From Kitasatospora sp. GP82 (lineage in GTDB: Bacteria; Actinomycetota; Actinomycetes; Streptomycetales; Streptomycetaceae): a stretch of 64,000 bases of DNA. Both the position numbers and the translations under genes were made by a program. The notes under the pieces are model-generated. The model searched no databases, was not told the DNA's origin, and worked only from the letters and a program-made list of their open reading frames with translations. Location: the NCBI RefSeq assembly GCF_029892105.1, contig NZ_JARZAJ010000002.1:186001-250000 (forward strand), read 5' to 3'. Position 1 is the first letter of the stretch; each line of letters begins with the position of its first letter. Positions 1 through 8,482 of the stretch are shown one piece after another.

Positions 1-353
1 TTCGAACTGACGAGGCGTCACAACACCGGAGGTGAACAGACTGGCACGGCACGGAGGTGCAGGAGCCCCCGCCTGGTCGGCCACCGATACGGACGTCGGT
101 TCGACCCCTAGAACGAGAATCCCCCATGCCACTGGACGGACGCCGCAAGGAGCCCAATGGTTCCACCGTACGGGTGAGTCAGTTCCGGCCGTGGCGGACG
201 ACGGGTGGCCGACGCCTACGATCCGGCCCGCCACGGACGGCCGCCACCGCACACGGCCGGGCACAGATCAAGCCATCCGGCCTCGCCCCGATTCTGGACA
301 TGCCCCGATCGGCCTGTGTACAAGTGGTGGATTGGTGCCGACTAGTGACATAG

Positions 354-407
354 CAATCCTTTTGCACGGTGCAGTCCTTTTGTGCAGTGAAGTCCTTCTG
401 TGCGGTC
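354..407 (+). repeat. Three 18-bp tandem direct repeats, operator-like
   Basis: Three head-to-tail copies with an exact 18-bp period (354-371, 372-389, 390-407), consensus near AGTCCTTTTGTGCRGTG. They end 48 bp before the start codon of the phosphatase gene, a position typical of tandem regulator-binding sites. They are the only T-rich patch in 1-455, which otherwise shows no gene I can support. The cognate regulator is unknown to me. Confidence 0.7.
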
Positions 408-455
408 TTGGGGGTCCTGCGTGGCACATACCAGTCTGTGGGGAGTTGGGGCAGC

Positions 456-2021
456 ATGACCGACGCCAAGCCGCTCGACCTGCCGCTGCCGGGTCCGGCA
501 GGCCCGGCCGGTCCGGAGTCGGTGCCGGAGTCCGCGACCGAGGCCGCGACGGCAGACACGGTGAACGTGACGGCGAACATGACGGCCGAGGCATCGGGCG
601 GCCTGCCGCCGGGCCTGCCGCCGGGTCTGGCCCCCGGCCTGGCCCTGCTCGCACTGGGCGCCGACCGCTGCGGTGCGGACCGGCCCCGTACGGAGCCGGT
701 GCTCCACCCCACCGGCACGGCCGACGAGCCGCGGGTGCAGGACCGTTTGACCGACCTGCTGTCCGATTTCACCAACCTCTACGAGCACACCCGCCAACTG
801 GCCGAAACCCGTGGGCTCTCCGCCACCCTGACCGCCGTGCTGGACTCCGGCGCCGCCCTGCTCGGCGCCAACCGGGGCCTGATCACCACCACCGTCCCCG
901 GCTCCGGACGCCCCGTCGGCCTCGGCCTCGACCGCGCCAGCCTCGGCGCGCTGGAGACCGTACCCGCCGAACACGGGCCGTTCGCCGGGCTGCTCAGCCG
1001 CCCCGGCGCCACCGGACAGCTGCTGATCACCGATCTCGCCTCCGACCCCACCGTCGGCCCGCGCTTTCGCGACGTCGCCGAGCAGCTCGGCCTCGGCGCC
1101 TGCTACACCCTGCCCCTGGCCACCGAGGACGAAGGACCGCTCGGCACCGCCGTCTGGTTCTACGACGAGCCCGCCGAACCCGACGAGCGCCAACGACACC
1201 TCGCCCAGCTGTACTGCGAGTTCGCCGCACCGCTGGTCGCCAGAGCGCTGGAGACGGACCGCTCCCACCGGGCCACCGAAGCCCTGCGCCGGGGCCTGCT
1301 CCCCGACCGGCTGCCCACCGTCCCCGGCCTGAAGCTGGCCGCCCACTGCATCTCCGCCGGACTCGACCGCTCCACCGGCAGCGACTGGTACGACGCCATC
1401 GCCCTGCCCGACGGCACCCTCGGCCTCACCGTCGGCAGCGTCTCCGGCGACGGCCCGGGGGCCGGACCCGCCTCCGCGCCCGGGGCCGCCGCCGCGATGG
1501 GGCGCGTGCGCGCCGCCCTGCGCGCCTACGCCGTCCTGGAGGGCGAGGACCCGGTCTCCGTCCTCGGCGACCTCGAACTACTGCTCAAGACCACCGAACC
1601 CGCCCGCACCGCCACCGCCGTCTACGCCTGGGTCCAACCCGAGGAACGGCAGATCACCCTGGCCGGCGCCGGACACTGCCCGCCCATCCTGGTCACCCGC
1701 TACGGCGCCAACTTCATCGAGACCTCGCTCTCCGCCCCCCTCGGCATGCTCACCTGCTGGGAGGCCCCCGGCGTGGAACTCGACGCCGAACGCGGCGACC
1801 TGCTGCTCCTCTACACCGAGGGCCTCGCCCGCCGCTGCGGCCCCACCCTGCACGCCGGACAGGCCGCGCTGCGGCGCGCCGCCGCGGACGCCCCGCGCGA
1901 CGCCCGTCTCGACCCTGACCGCCTCTGCGTCCACCTGCTCTCACTCTGCCCACCAGCCCCCTCCAACGGCGACCCCGAACCCACCGACGACCTGGTCCTG
2001 CTCGCAGCCCGCTTCGAGTAG
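456..2021 (+). CDS. GAF and PP2C (SpoIIE-type) phosphatase, active-site Asp altered
   Basis: 521 residues. The first 100 residues are low-complexity (Pro/Ala/Gly/Glu). Residues about 115-270 look like a GAF sensory domain and about 300-521 like a SpoIIE-type PP2C Ser/Thr phosphatase, the family that acts on anti-sigma-factor antagonists in Streptomyces. The GSDWYD and C-terminal TDDLVLLAARF motifs are present, but the usual GDVxGHG metal-binding motif reads GSVSGDG, so a metal-ligand Asp is replaced by Ser and activity may be reduced or lost. ATG 456 is chosen because GGGGAG stands upstream and the reading frame before it lacks domain homology. It stands alone, with tandem repeats at 354-407 as likely control sites. 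Confidence 0.85.
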   Translation: MTDAKPLDLPLPGPAGPAGPESVPESATEAATADTVNVTANMTAEASGGLPPGLPPGLAPGLALLALGADRCGADRPRTEPVLHPTGTADEPRVQDRLTDLLSDFTNLYEHTRQLAETRGLSATLTAVLDSGAALLGANRGLITTTVPGSGRPVGLGLDRASLGALETVPAEHGPFAGLLSRPGATGQLLITDLASDPTVGPRFRDVAEQLGLGACYTLPLATEDEGPLGTAVWFYDEPAEPDERQRHLAQLYCEFAAPLVARALETDRSHRATEALRRGLLPDRLPTVPGLKLAAHCISAGLDRSTGSDWYDAIALPDGTLGLTVGSVSGDGPGAGPASAPGAAAAMGRVRAALRAYAVLEGEDPVSVLGDLELLLKTTEPARTATAVYAWVQPEERQITLAGAGHCPPILVTRYGANFIETSLSAPLGMLTCWEAPGVELDAERGDLLLLYTEGLARRCGPTLHAGQAALRRAAADAPRDARLDPDRLCVHLLSLCPPAPSNGDPEPTDDLVLLAARFE

Positions 2022-2048
2022 AAGACAGCGGCGCGGGGGGTTGCTTCT

Positions 2049-2128
2049 TAGGGGCGCGGGGAACTGCGCAGCTTCTCGTGGGGCGCGAGCGTTGGTTTAT
2101 AGGGGCGCGGGAACTGCGCGGCTTCCCG
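2049..2128. repeat. Two copies of a G-rich dispersed intergenic repeat
   Basis: Copies at 2049-2078 and 2100-2128 share TAGGGGCGCGGGGAACTGCG followed by a CTTC tail, differing by a few bases. The same core GGGGCGCGGGG recurs at 5577-5614 and, as GGGGCGCAGGG, at 33205-33242, always between genes. Short repeats of this kind are widespread in Streptomyces intergenic DNA; a function is not known to me. Confidence 0.65.
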
Positions 2129-2164
2129 TGTGGAGAGTCGGCCCCGGGCCGGTGCCGCGCAGGC

Positions 2165-2253
2165 GTTCGGCCGGGCATCCGTGCCATGGGAACCACCATG
2201 GCACCTACCAAACGTTTGTTATGTACTGTTCGGCCGGGCATCCGTACCATGGG
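2165..2253. repeat. Pair of 26-bp direct repeats upstream of pepP
   Basis: Two copies, 2165-2190 and 2228-2253, differ at one base and have starts 63 bp apart. Each ends in the palindrome CCATGG. The intervening DNA holds the only A/T-rich segment (around 2205-2225) before pepP, so the pair could flank a promoter or be a regulator site. The rest of 2022-2324 shows no gene. Confidence 0.6.
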
Positions 2254-2324
2254 GCCCACGGCCGCCCACGCGTGTCGCGATCCGACGCGTCCGGGGCGGT
2301 ACCACTCGCGAGGAGGCGACGTAC

Positions 2325-3839
2325 GTGACCGAGGACCGTACCCCGGCGGCAGCCGAGAACCCCGAAGGCGCTGCGGACGGCGACCAGGAAGCCGCCGAGC
2401 AGCCCGTCAAGGGCCGCAAGAACGGTCTCTACGGCGAGATCTCCGACGAGCTCGCCGCGTCGATGAAGACCGGCTGGGCCGACACCGAGCTGCGCGACCT
2501 GCAGCCCGTCGAGCAGGCCCCGTACGCTGCCGAGCGGCGCGCCAAGCTCTCCGCCGCATTCCCGGGCGAACGGCTGGTGATCCCGGCGGGCAACCTGAAG
2601 ACCCGCTCCAACGACACCGAGTACAACTTCCGCGCGGCCAGCGAGTACGTGCACCTCACCGGTGACCAGACCGAGGACGCCGTACTGGTCGCCGAGCCGA
2701 CCGGCGACAGCGGCCACGACTTCCACCTCTACCTGCTGCCCCGCTCCAACCGCGAGAACGGCGAGTTCTGGCTGGACGGCAACGGCGAGCTCTGGGTCGG
2801 CCGCCGCCACAGCCTCACCGAGGCGGAGCAGCTGCTCGGCCTGCCCGCGCGGGACGTCCGCGAGGCCGCCGAGGAGCTCAAGGCCGCCGCCGCGGCCGGT
2901 GGTGTCCCGACCCGCATCGTGCGCGGCTACGACGCCGGTCTCCAGGACGCGCTGGCTGATGTCCTGGACGCCGACAAGGACGACGAGCTGAAGATCTTCC
3001 TCAGCGGTCTGCGCCTGGTCAAGGACGAGTGGGAGATCGGCCAGCTGCGCGCCGCCTGCGCCGCCACCGTCAAGGGATTCACCGACGCGGTGCGGGAGCT
3101 GGGCCAGGCCGTGGCCACCTCCGAGCGCTGGATCGAGGGCACCTTCTGGCGCCGCGCCCGGGTCGAGGGCAACGACGTCGGCTACGGCTCGATCTGCGCC
3201 GCGGGTCCGCACGCCACCACCCTGCACTGGGTCCGCAACGACGGCGAGGTCCGCCCCGGCGAACTCCTGCTGCTGGACGCGGGCGTGGAGACCCGCACCC
3301 TCTACACCGCCGACGTCACCCGCACACTGCCGATCAACGGCCGTTTCGATGCTCTGCAGCGCAAGATCTACGACGCCGTGTACGCCGCCCAGGAGGCCGG
3401 TATCGCGGCCGTGAGGCCGGGCGGCCGGTTCCGCGACTTCCACGAGGCCTCGCAGCGTGTGCTCGCCGAGCACCTGCTCGCCTGGGGCCTGCTGGACGCC
3501 TCGGTCTACGACGTCGACAAGGTCATCGAGCTCGGCCTCCAGCGCCGCTGGACCCTGCACGGCACCGGGCACATGCTCGGCCTCGACGTCCACGACTGCG
3601 CGGTCTCCCGCCGCGAGGAGCACGTCGACGCGCTGCTTCAGCCCGGCATGGTCCTGACCGTCGAGCCCGGCCTCTACTTCCAGCAGGACGACCTGACCGT
3701 CCCCGAGGAGTACCGCGGCATCGGCATCCGGATCGAGGACGACATCCTCGTCACCGCCGACGGCAACGAGAACCTCTCGTCCGGACTCCCGCGCACCTCC
3801 GACGAGGTCGAGACCTGGATGGCCGGCTTCACCGCCTGA
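2325..3839 (+). CDS. pepP: Xaa-Pro aminopeptidase (aminopeptidase P, M24B)
   Basis: 504 residues. It cleaves N-terminal residues preceding proline in the cytoplasm, using a dinuclear metal centre. The N-terminal domain (about 60-230) is followed by a pita-bread domain carrying the expected ligands: LLLDAGVE and TADVTRTL (Asp pair), HGTGHMLGLDVHD (His), MVLTVEPGLY (Glu) and GIRIEDDILVT (Glu). GTG 2325 is selected because AGGAGG (2311-2316) sits nine bases upstream; earlier in-frame starts would add non-homologous sequence containing the repeats at 2165-2253. Length fits actinobacterial PepP. The gene ends just before a strong bidirectional terminator. Confidence 0.95.
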   Translation: MTEDRTPAAAENPEGAADGDQEAAEQPVKGRKNGLYGEISDELAASMKTGWADTELRDLQPVEQAPYAAERRAKLSAAFPGERLVIPAGNLKTRSNDTEYNFRAASEYVHLTGDQTEDAVLVAEPTGDSGHDFHLYLLPRSNRENGEFWLDGNGELWVGRRHSLTEAEQLLGLPARDVREAAEELKAAAAAGGVPTRIVRGYDAGLQDALADVLDADKDDELKIFLSGLRLVKDEWEIGQLRAACAATVKGFTDAVRELGQAVATSERWIEGTFWRRARVEGNDVGYGSICAAGPHATTLHWVRNDGEVRPGELLLLDAGVETRTLYTADVTRTLPINGRFDALQRKIYDAVYAAQEAGIAAVRPGGRFRDFHEASQRVLAEHLLAWGLLDASVYDVDKVIELGLQRRWTLHGTGHMLGLDVHDCAVSRREEHVDALLQPGMVLTVEPGLYFQQDDLTVPEEYRGIGIRIEDDILVTADGNENLSSGLPRTSDEVETWMAGFTA

Positions 3840-3850
3840 CACCACGCGCA

Positions 3851-3898
3851 CCCAACGGCCGGACCTCCCCGAACAGTCGGGGAGGTCCGGCCGTTGGG
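3851..3898. terminator. Bidirectional terminator between pepP and rhodanese
   Basis: A perfect 22-bp inverted repeat (3851-3872 and 3877-3898) with a four-base ACAG loop lies between two convergent stop codons (3839 and 3900). It would form a very stable hairpin for transcripts from either side. Confidence 0.9.
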
Positions 3899-3899
3899 T

Positions 3900-4367
3900 T
3901 CAGCAGACCAGACCGAGGTCGGCCGGGGTCGCGGTCTTCGGGTCGATCGGACGGCGTCCCTCGGTGGGCCAGCCCTCACGGACCCAGTACTCCAGGCCGC
4001 CGATCATCTCCTTGACCTCCCGCCCGAGGGCTGCCAGCTTCATCGCCCCCTTGGTGGAGCCGTTGCAGGCCGGGCCCCAGCAGTAGACGACCAGCAGTCC
4101 CGACGGAAGTCCGGCGACCCGCTCACCGGTGATCTCGGCGATCGGGAGGCTGATCGCGCCTGGCAGGTGCGCCTTCCGGTACGCCCCCTCGGCGCGGACG
4201 TCCACGACCGTGAAGTCCTGGACCGCGCCCTTTTCCCGGCTGTCCCGCATCGCGTACCAGACGTCGGCCGGGTCGGCCTGGCAGCCGAGGCGCTCGGCGA
4301 AGAACGCGAAGGCGCGCTCCGGCGAGACGGCCGGGATGGCGGTCACGGGGGAGGTGGTGATGGTCAT
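3900..4367 (-). CDS. Rhodanese-like sulfurtransferase
   Basis: 155 residues, single rhodanese domain (about 25-140). The active-site loop follows VVYCWGPACNG, giving a catalytic Cys in a CWGPAC context; DVR and PLGAISLP-type landmarks are also visible. Such proteins move sulfane sulfur or act in thiol stress. ATG at 4367 has AGGAG nine bases upstream. It is transcribed divergently from the GlxA-like regulator at 4504 with 136 bp between them, a layout in which the regulator often controls its neighbour; this is inference. Confidence 0.9.
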   Translation of the reverse strand: MTITTSPVTAIPAVSPERAFAFFAERLGCQADPADVWYAMRDSREKGAVQDFTVVDVRAEGAYRKAHLPGAISLPIAEITGERVAGLPSGLLVVYCWGPACNGSTKGAMKLAALGREVKEMIGGLEYWVREGWPTEGRRPIDPKTATPADLGLVC

Positions 4368-4503
4368 CGTCGTTCTCCTGCTGGTCGGTTGCCGTGTTCT
4401 TCCGCTGCTTGCGACACACCGATCCTCCTGTCCGGGCGCCCGGCCCCGACAGTGGCGCGAACGACTACACTCGCCAAGATTCCGCCAGAAGGGGAGCAGG
4501 CCG

Positions 4504-5544
4504 ATGTCCGCGCAGCAGTCCCCGGGTGGCCCGGTCGCCGTGACGATCGGGCGCCGCCCGGAGCCCGTGCACACCATCGCGGTGTACGCCTTCGACGGCA
4601 TGGCACCGTTCGAACTCGGCGTGGTGGTCGAGGTGTTCGGCCTGGCTAGACCCGAACTCGGCGGGCTGCTCGCCGCGCCCTGGTACGGGCTCAAGGTCTG
4701 CGCCGACCGGCCCGGGACACCGCTCGCCGCGGTCGGCGGCTTCTCGATCACCGCCCAGCACGGACTGGACGAACTCGCCGCCGCCGACACCGTGATCGTG
4801 GTTGCCGTGCCCAACACCTTCAGCGGCGAGGTCTCCCCCGGCCTGGTCGCCGCGCTCCGTACGGCCTTCGAGCGCGGCGCCCGGATCGTCTCGATCTGCT
4901 CCGGCGCCTTCGCCCTCGCGGCGGCCGGCCTGCTCGACGGCCGCGAGGCCACCACCCACTGGCGGTACGCCGAACTCCTCCAGCAGCGCTACCCGTTGGT
5001 CAAGGTCAACCCCGACGTCCTGTACGTCGACAGCGGCAACGTGCTCACCAGCGCGGGCAGCGCAGCCGGGATCGACCTCTGCCTGCACCTGGTCCGCCGC
5101 GACCACGGCGCCAAGGTCGCCAACACCGTCGCCCGCCGCTTCGTCGTACCGCCCCATCGGGACGGCGGCCAGGCCCAGTTCATCGAGGCGGCGGTCAAAC
5201 CGGTCGAGGAGGAGGACGACGGCATCGCCCGCTCGATGCAGTGGGCCCTCGACCACCTTGCGAGCCCCTTGACCATCCCCCTGCTCGCCCGCCAGGCCCG
5301 GATGTCCGACCGCTCGTACCTGCGGCACTTCACCGCCCGCAACGGCACCAGCCCGATGCGCTGGGTCATCACCCAGCGCATCGCCGCCAGCCTCCCCCTG
5401 CTCGAATCACCCGACGGCACCGTCGAGGAGATCGCCGCCGCCGTCGGCTTCGAGAGCGCAGCCACCTTCCGCCACCACTTCGGCCGCACCATGCACACCT
5501 CCCCCACCGCCTACCGCCGTACCTTCGGCCGCGGCGCGGCATAG
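4504..5544 (+). CDS. GlxA-family AraC-type regulator (DJ-1/PfpI plus HTH)
   Basis: 346 residues. An N-terminal DJ-1/PfpI-like domain (about 20-200) precedes a C-terminal AraC double helix-turn-helix (about 235-340). Family landmarks include ICSGAFALAAAGLL around the nucleophile-elbow position, the TTHWRYAELL and DSGNVLTSAG segments, and SPMRWVITQRI with GFESAATFRHHF in the second HTH. ATG 4504 has GGGGAG upstream. GlxA regulators act on cationic amino acid or small-molecule catabolism genes in actinomycetes, but the ligand here cannot be read. The divergent rhodanese is the natural candidate target. Confidence 0.92.
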   Translation: MSAQQSPGGPVAVTIGRRPEPVHTIAVYAFDGMAPFELGVVVEVFGLARPELGGLLAAPWYGLKVCADRPGTPLAAVGGFSITAQHGLDELAAADTVIVVAVPNTFSGEVSPGLVAALRTAFERGARIVSICSGAFALAAAGLLDGREATTHWRYAELLQQRYPLVKVNPDVLYVDSGNVLTSAGSAAGIDLCLHLVRRDHGAKVANTVARRFVVPPHRDGGQAQFIEAAVKPVEEEDDGIARSMQWALDHLASPLTIPLLARQARMSDRSYLRHFTARNGTSPMRWVITQRIAASLPLLESPDGTVEEIAAAVGFESAATFRHHFGRTMHTSPTAYRRTFGRGAA

Positions 5545-5576
5545 CTCCCCCAGGATCTCCCCAGAGGCGCGGGGGT

Positions 5577-5614
5577 GGTTTTCAGGGGCGCGGGGCTCTG
5601 CTTGATCAACTGCG
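5577..5614. repeat. Third copy of the G-rich dispersed repeat
   Basis: TTTTCAGGGGCGCGGGGCT begins just downstream of the regulator stop codon. The copy is closest to that at 33205-33242, sharing the flanks GGTT(T/C)TTC and TTGA(T/C)CAAC. Confidence 0.6.
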
Positions 5615-5967
5615 TGCGCGAAATCGGAAGCTGGATCCGCAGCCTCCGGCCCACCGGGCGATCTCCAGCCGACTCGAGATCGGGCCCAACCCCGGTCCAC
5701 AGGCTCCCGGTTGCACCCGTCAAGGTGACGTTGCTCGATCAGCGGGGATGGTGTTACGGTCCCACCGAGCCCCGTATGGGCCTACGCATGGAGGTAGCGG
5801 CTACTCAGCCATTGCAGAGATCGGCACGTTCCGTCTCTCGCAGCTCGTCAATCCCTGTCCTGGGATTGCTGCGCCCATCTTCACTGCGTAGGCATGCGGG
5901 GTATTTCTGTGTCGATTTCCGGTGGCGTGGCCCTCCTTCGCGATCAATCGACACGGAGAGGCAGTGC
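5615..5967. other. Non-coding region before the reductase-hemerythrin gene
   Basis: I see no gene here. A short inverted repeat AATCCC-N6-GGGATT lies at 5850-5867, about 100 bp before the next start codon. Long in-frame extensions of the downstream reading frame exist but lack homology and a ribosome site. Confidence 0.5.
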
Positions 5968-6921
5968 ATGAGCAAGGAACAGGCCGAGACCTGGGAAGCA
6001 CAGGCCGAGACCTGGGCGGGCTTCGACGTCAATGAGTTCCAGCGTCAGGTCATCGCCGAGTTCCGGGCGAACAACGGGAAGATGAGCGGTATGTTCGAGG
6101 GCTGGACATTGGCCGTGCTGACGACCGTCGGAGCCAAGAGCGGCCTGCGCCGGGAGAGCATCCTGGGGTATCTCGAATTCGACGGAAAAGGGATCGTCGT
6201 CGCGTCCTCGAACGGCGCCGACAAGCACCCCGCGTGGTACCACAACATCCGCAAGAACCCGATCGTGACGGTCGAGACGGGTGCCGGCACCTATCAGGCG
6301 ATCGCCGCCATCCCGCCGGGCCAGGAGCGTGACAAGCTCTTCGACCGCGTGATCGCCGAGGCGCCGGGGTACGCCGACCACCAGGCCAGGACGGCCCGGG
6401 AGATCCCGGTCGTCGTACTGCATCGGATCGGCCCCGAGCCCGGCGAGGAGCGGGTCAAGGGCATGGGCGACTGGATCGTTGAGGTGCACGACTGGCTGCG
6501 CAAGGAGCTCGAGACGCTCCGCGCCCAGGCGGACCGGGTGATCGAGGGTGGCGCGGACACGATCGAGCGGACGCCGCCGGACCTCGCCCAGCAGATGCGC
6601 ACCCACTGCCTCAACTTCTGCGGGGCGCTGAAGAAGCATCACGGCGGCGAGGACATGGCCGTGTTCCCGGTGCTGGCCAAGCAGTTCCCCGCACTCGCTC
6701 CGGCGCTGGCGCAGCTCGGCGAGGAGCACAGGGTGGTGGCGCGGCTGCAGGACGACATCCAGCAGCTCGTCGACAGCTTCGTACCCGGTGAAACCGACCC
6801 CGTGCAGCTGCGCGCCGACCTGGAGCGGCTGGCGAACCAGCTGGAGTCCCACTTCAGGTACGAGGAGGAGACGGTCGTGACGGCGCTCAATGCCACGGCC
6901 CCGGCTCCCGACTTCGGCTGA
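5968..6921 (+). CDS. Deazaflavin-type nitroreductase fused to hemerythrin (HHE) domain
   Basis: 317 residues. Residues about 15-150 match the F420/deazaflavin-dependent nitroreductase (Ddn-like) family: GWTLAVLTTVGAKSG, HPAWYHNIRKNP and VTVETG are typical. Residues about 165-305 are a hemerythrin HHE domain whose metal ligands appear in VHDW, THCLNF, KKHHGGED, EEHR and SHFRYEEE. The first half would reduce a substrate with F420H2; the second binds a di-iron centre able to sense O2 or NO. A cytoplasmic redox or nitrosative-stress role is inferred. ATG 5968 follows CGGAGAGG. Stand-alone gene with its own terminator. Confidence 0.88.
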   Translation: MSKEQAETWEAQAETWAGFDVNEFQRQVIAEFRANNGKMSGMFEGWTLAVLTTVGAKSGLRRESILGYLEFDGKGIVVASSNGADKHPAWYHNIRKNPIVTVETGAGTYQAIAAIPPGQERDKLFDRVIAEAPGYADHQARTAREIPVVVLHRIGPEPGEERVKGMGDWIVEVHDWLRKELETLRAQADRVIEGGADTIERTPPDLAQQMRTHCLNFCGALKKHHGGEDMAVFPVLAKQFPALAPALAQLGEEHRVVARLQDDIQQLVDSFVPGETDPVQLRADLERLANQLESHFRYEEETVVTALNATAPAPDFG

Positions 6922-6932
6922 TCATCCACCAG

Positions 6933-6968
6933 CACCCCCGGGCCGATACCTTCCTCGGCCCGGGGGTG
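6933..6968 (+). terminator. Hairpin terminator after the reductase-hemerythrin gene
   Basis: Perfect 14-bp arms (6933-6946 and 6955-6968) around an 8-base loop start 11 bases after the stop codon. No U-run follows, as is common in high-GC genomes. Confidence 0.75.
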
Positions 6969-7171
6969 TCGGCTGCGCGCCGGGTCCCGGCAGGAGCATG
7001 CCGCGGCCCGGAGATCCCGGTTCCGGTCGCCCTCGACAGCAGGCGTTGAGCTGTCCTCAAACGGGGGTTGCCCAACCGCGAAGAGGGGGCAGAATCCGAA
7101 AACCTGGCTCCCGAACAGGAACAGGCCCTGAAAGCACCCCGTGCGCCACGGAGTTCCCGCCTGAGGCCGTG

Positions 7172-7930
7172 TCAGTGGCTCGCCGCGTTGGCGAGGATGG
7201 CGTCGTGGAGCCACTGGGCCAGGCCGGGGGCGAGGTCCTCGTAGGTGGCGGTGAAGCGGGGGTCGGAGAGGTACATGGCGCCCAGGCAGCGGTGGATCTC
7301 GTAGGTGCAGTCGTAGAAGTTGTCGCTGATGTGCTGCCGGTGGGCCTCGGCGGCCTCCATGGCCTCGGCGCTGTCAGGGGCGGAGCCGGCGCTGAAGACC
7401 TCCACCAGGCGGGAGTTCAGCGAGTCCATCTCGGCCTTGATCCGCTGCCAGTCGGCTTTGTCGTACCGGGCCGTGCGGCGCTGGGACTGCTGCCAGGCGT
7501 CGGTGTTGCCCCAGCGCTGCTCGGCCTCGGACTCCCAGCTCTCCTGGTAGTCGGCGCCGAAGACCTCGAACTTCTCCTCGGGTGTCAGCGAAATGCCCAT
7601 CTTCTGTGCCTCCATGGCGTGTTCGACGGCAGCGGCCAGCTCCTGGAGGTGGGTGATCCTGGCGCTGATCAGCTGGTGCTGACGGCGCAGGTGCTCGGTC
7701 GGGCTGACCGAGTCGTCGTCCAGGATGGCCGCGATCTCTTCGAGGGGGAAACCGAGTTCGCGGTAGAAGAGGATCTGCTGAAGCCGGTCGAGGTCCGCGT
7801 CCTCGTACCGGCGGTAGCCGGCCGGGGTGCGGCCGCCGGGCGACAGCAGTCCGATCTCGTCGTAGTGGTGCAGGGTCCTCACGGTCACCTTGGCGATCGC
7901 CGCGACCTGACCCACCGAGTACGTGCTCAC
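7172..7930 (-). CDS. TipA-like MerR-family regulator with TipAS-type domain
   Basis: 252 residues. The N-terminal MerR helix-turn-helix (TVRTLHHYDEIGLLSPGGRTPAGYR) and dimerisation helix are followed by a C-terminal all-helical domain like TipAS, which in Streptomyces TipAL binds thiopeptide antibiotics and other multidrug ligands. No catalytic function is expected. GTG at 7930 is preceded by GGAGGGAGGAA. A canonical MerR-type promoter with a palindrome inside a 19-bp spacer lies directly upstream, so autoregulation is very likely. TipAS-specific Cys for covalent thiopeptide capture cannot be confirmed by eye; I saw no Cys at an obvious equivalent position other than those in the YDCTYEIHRC segment. 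Confidence 0.9.
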   Translation of the reverse strand: MSTYSVGQVAAIAKVTVRTLHHYDEIGLLSPGGRTPAGYRRYEDADLDRLQQILFYRELGFPLEEIAAILDDDSVSPTEHLRRQHQLISARITHLQELAAAVEHAMEAQKMGISLTPEEKFEVFGADYQESWESEAEQRWGNTDAWQQSQRRTARYDKADWQRIKAEMDSLNSRLVEVFSAGSAPDSAEAMEAAEAHRQHISDNFYDCTYEIHRCLGAMYLSDPRFTATYEDLAPGLAQWLHDAILANAASH

Positions 7931-7956
7931 GGGGTTCCTCCCTCCTTGCTGCCTTC

Positions 7957-7987
7957 AGCCTGCTGCCTCACGTCGCGTGAGGGTCAA
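7957..7987 (-). promoter_or_regulatory. MerR/TipA-type promoter with operator in a 19-bp spacer
   Basis: On the minus strand a TTGACC -35 (7982-7987) and a CAGGCT -10 (7957-7962) are separated by 19 bp. A perfect palindrome, CCTCACG-N3-CGTGAGG (7966-7982), fills the spacer. This is the layout MerR activators use to untwist DNA, and the half-site CCTCACG closely resembles the known tipA promoter operator. Confidence 0.85.
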
Positions 7988-8482
7988 GTCATGGGTCATC
8001 ACCTGGTGGCAATGAGAGCTTCACAGCGGAAGTCCGGCCCGCAGGCCCGCCCCGAACAGACTGTTCAACAACTTGTTGCAGCGGCTGATCCGCCGGAGTA
8101 CGGTGCCCGGGGAATCGTCGGCACCGCTCACGAGTATGGCGAGCCGGACCGGCCGGCGGCCCTTCGCCATGCCTGGAGGACCATCGGGGGGAATGGTGCG
8201 GAACACGGATCGCGGCACCGGCGGACAGGAAGCCTTCGAGGCCATCCGCCCGCCCGCTGTCGGGTCGCCGGCCCTAGGGTCGTTAGGGCTCAGGCTGCCG
8301 GCCCCGCCGCCACCAGCACCCCGCCACTTCCTCGGCGCGAAGCGGATCGGCCGTCTGGCCAACGCCCGTCCACGACTTCTGCGGAGCAGTGATCATATAG
8401 ACCGGCCCCATTGGCCCTCAGGGCTGTTCTCGGGGCCACCAACAACCTTGGAGCGACGGCCGGCACGGTCACCGGACAGCGC
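7988..8482. other. Non-coding stretch, no gene supported
   Basis: Several open frames exist but have no recognisable protein content or ribosome site. A palindrome CAACAA-C-TTGTTG (8066-8078) is the only ordered element seen and could be an operator. Confidence 0.5.

Noticed and set aside
32..1918. Long plus-strand open frame over the PP2C gene
   Set aside because: Arg/Pro-rich shadow translation in the wrong frame; the 456-2021 frame has domain motifs.
2205..3851. 548-residue minus-strand open frame antisense to pepP
   Set aside because: Val/Leu/Gly/Asp-rich antisense shadow caused by GC bias; no motif and no ribosome site.
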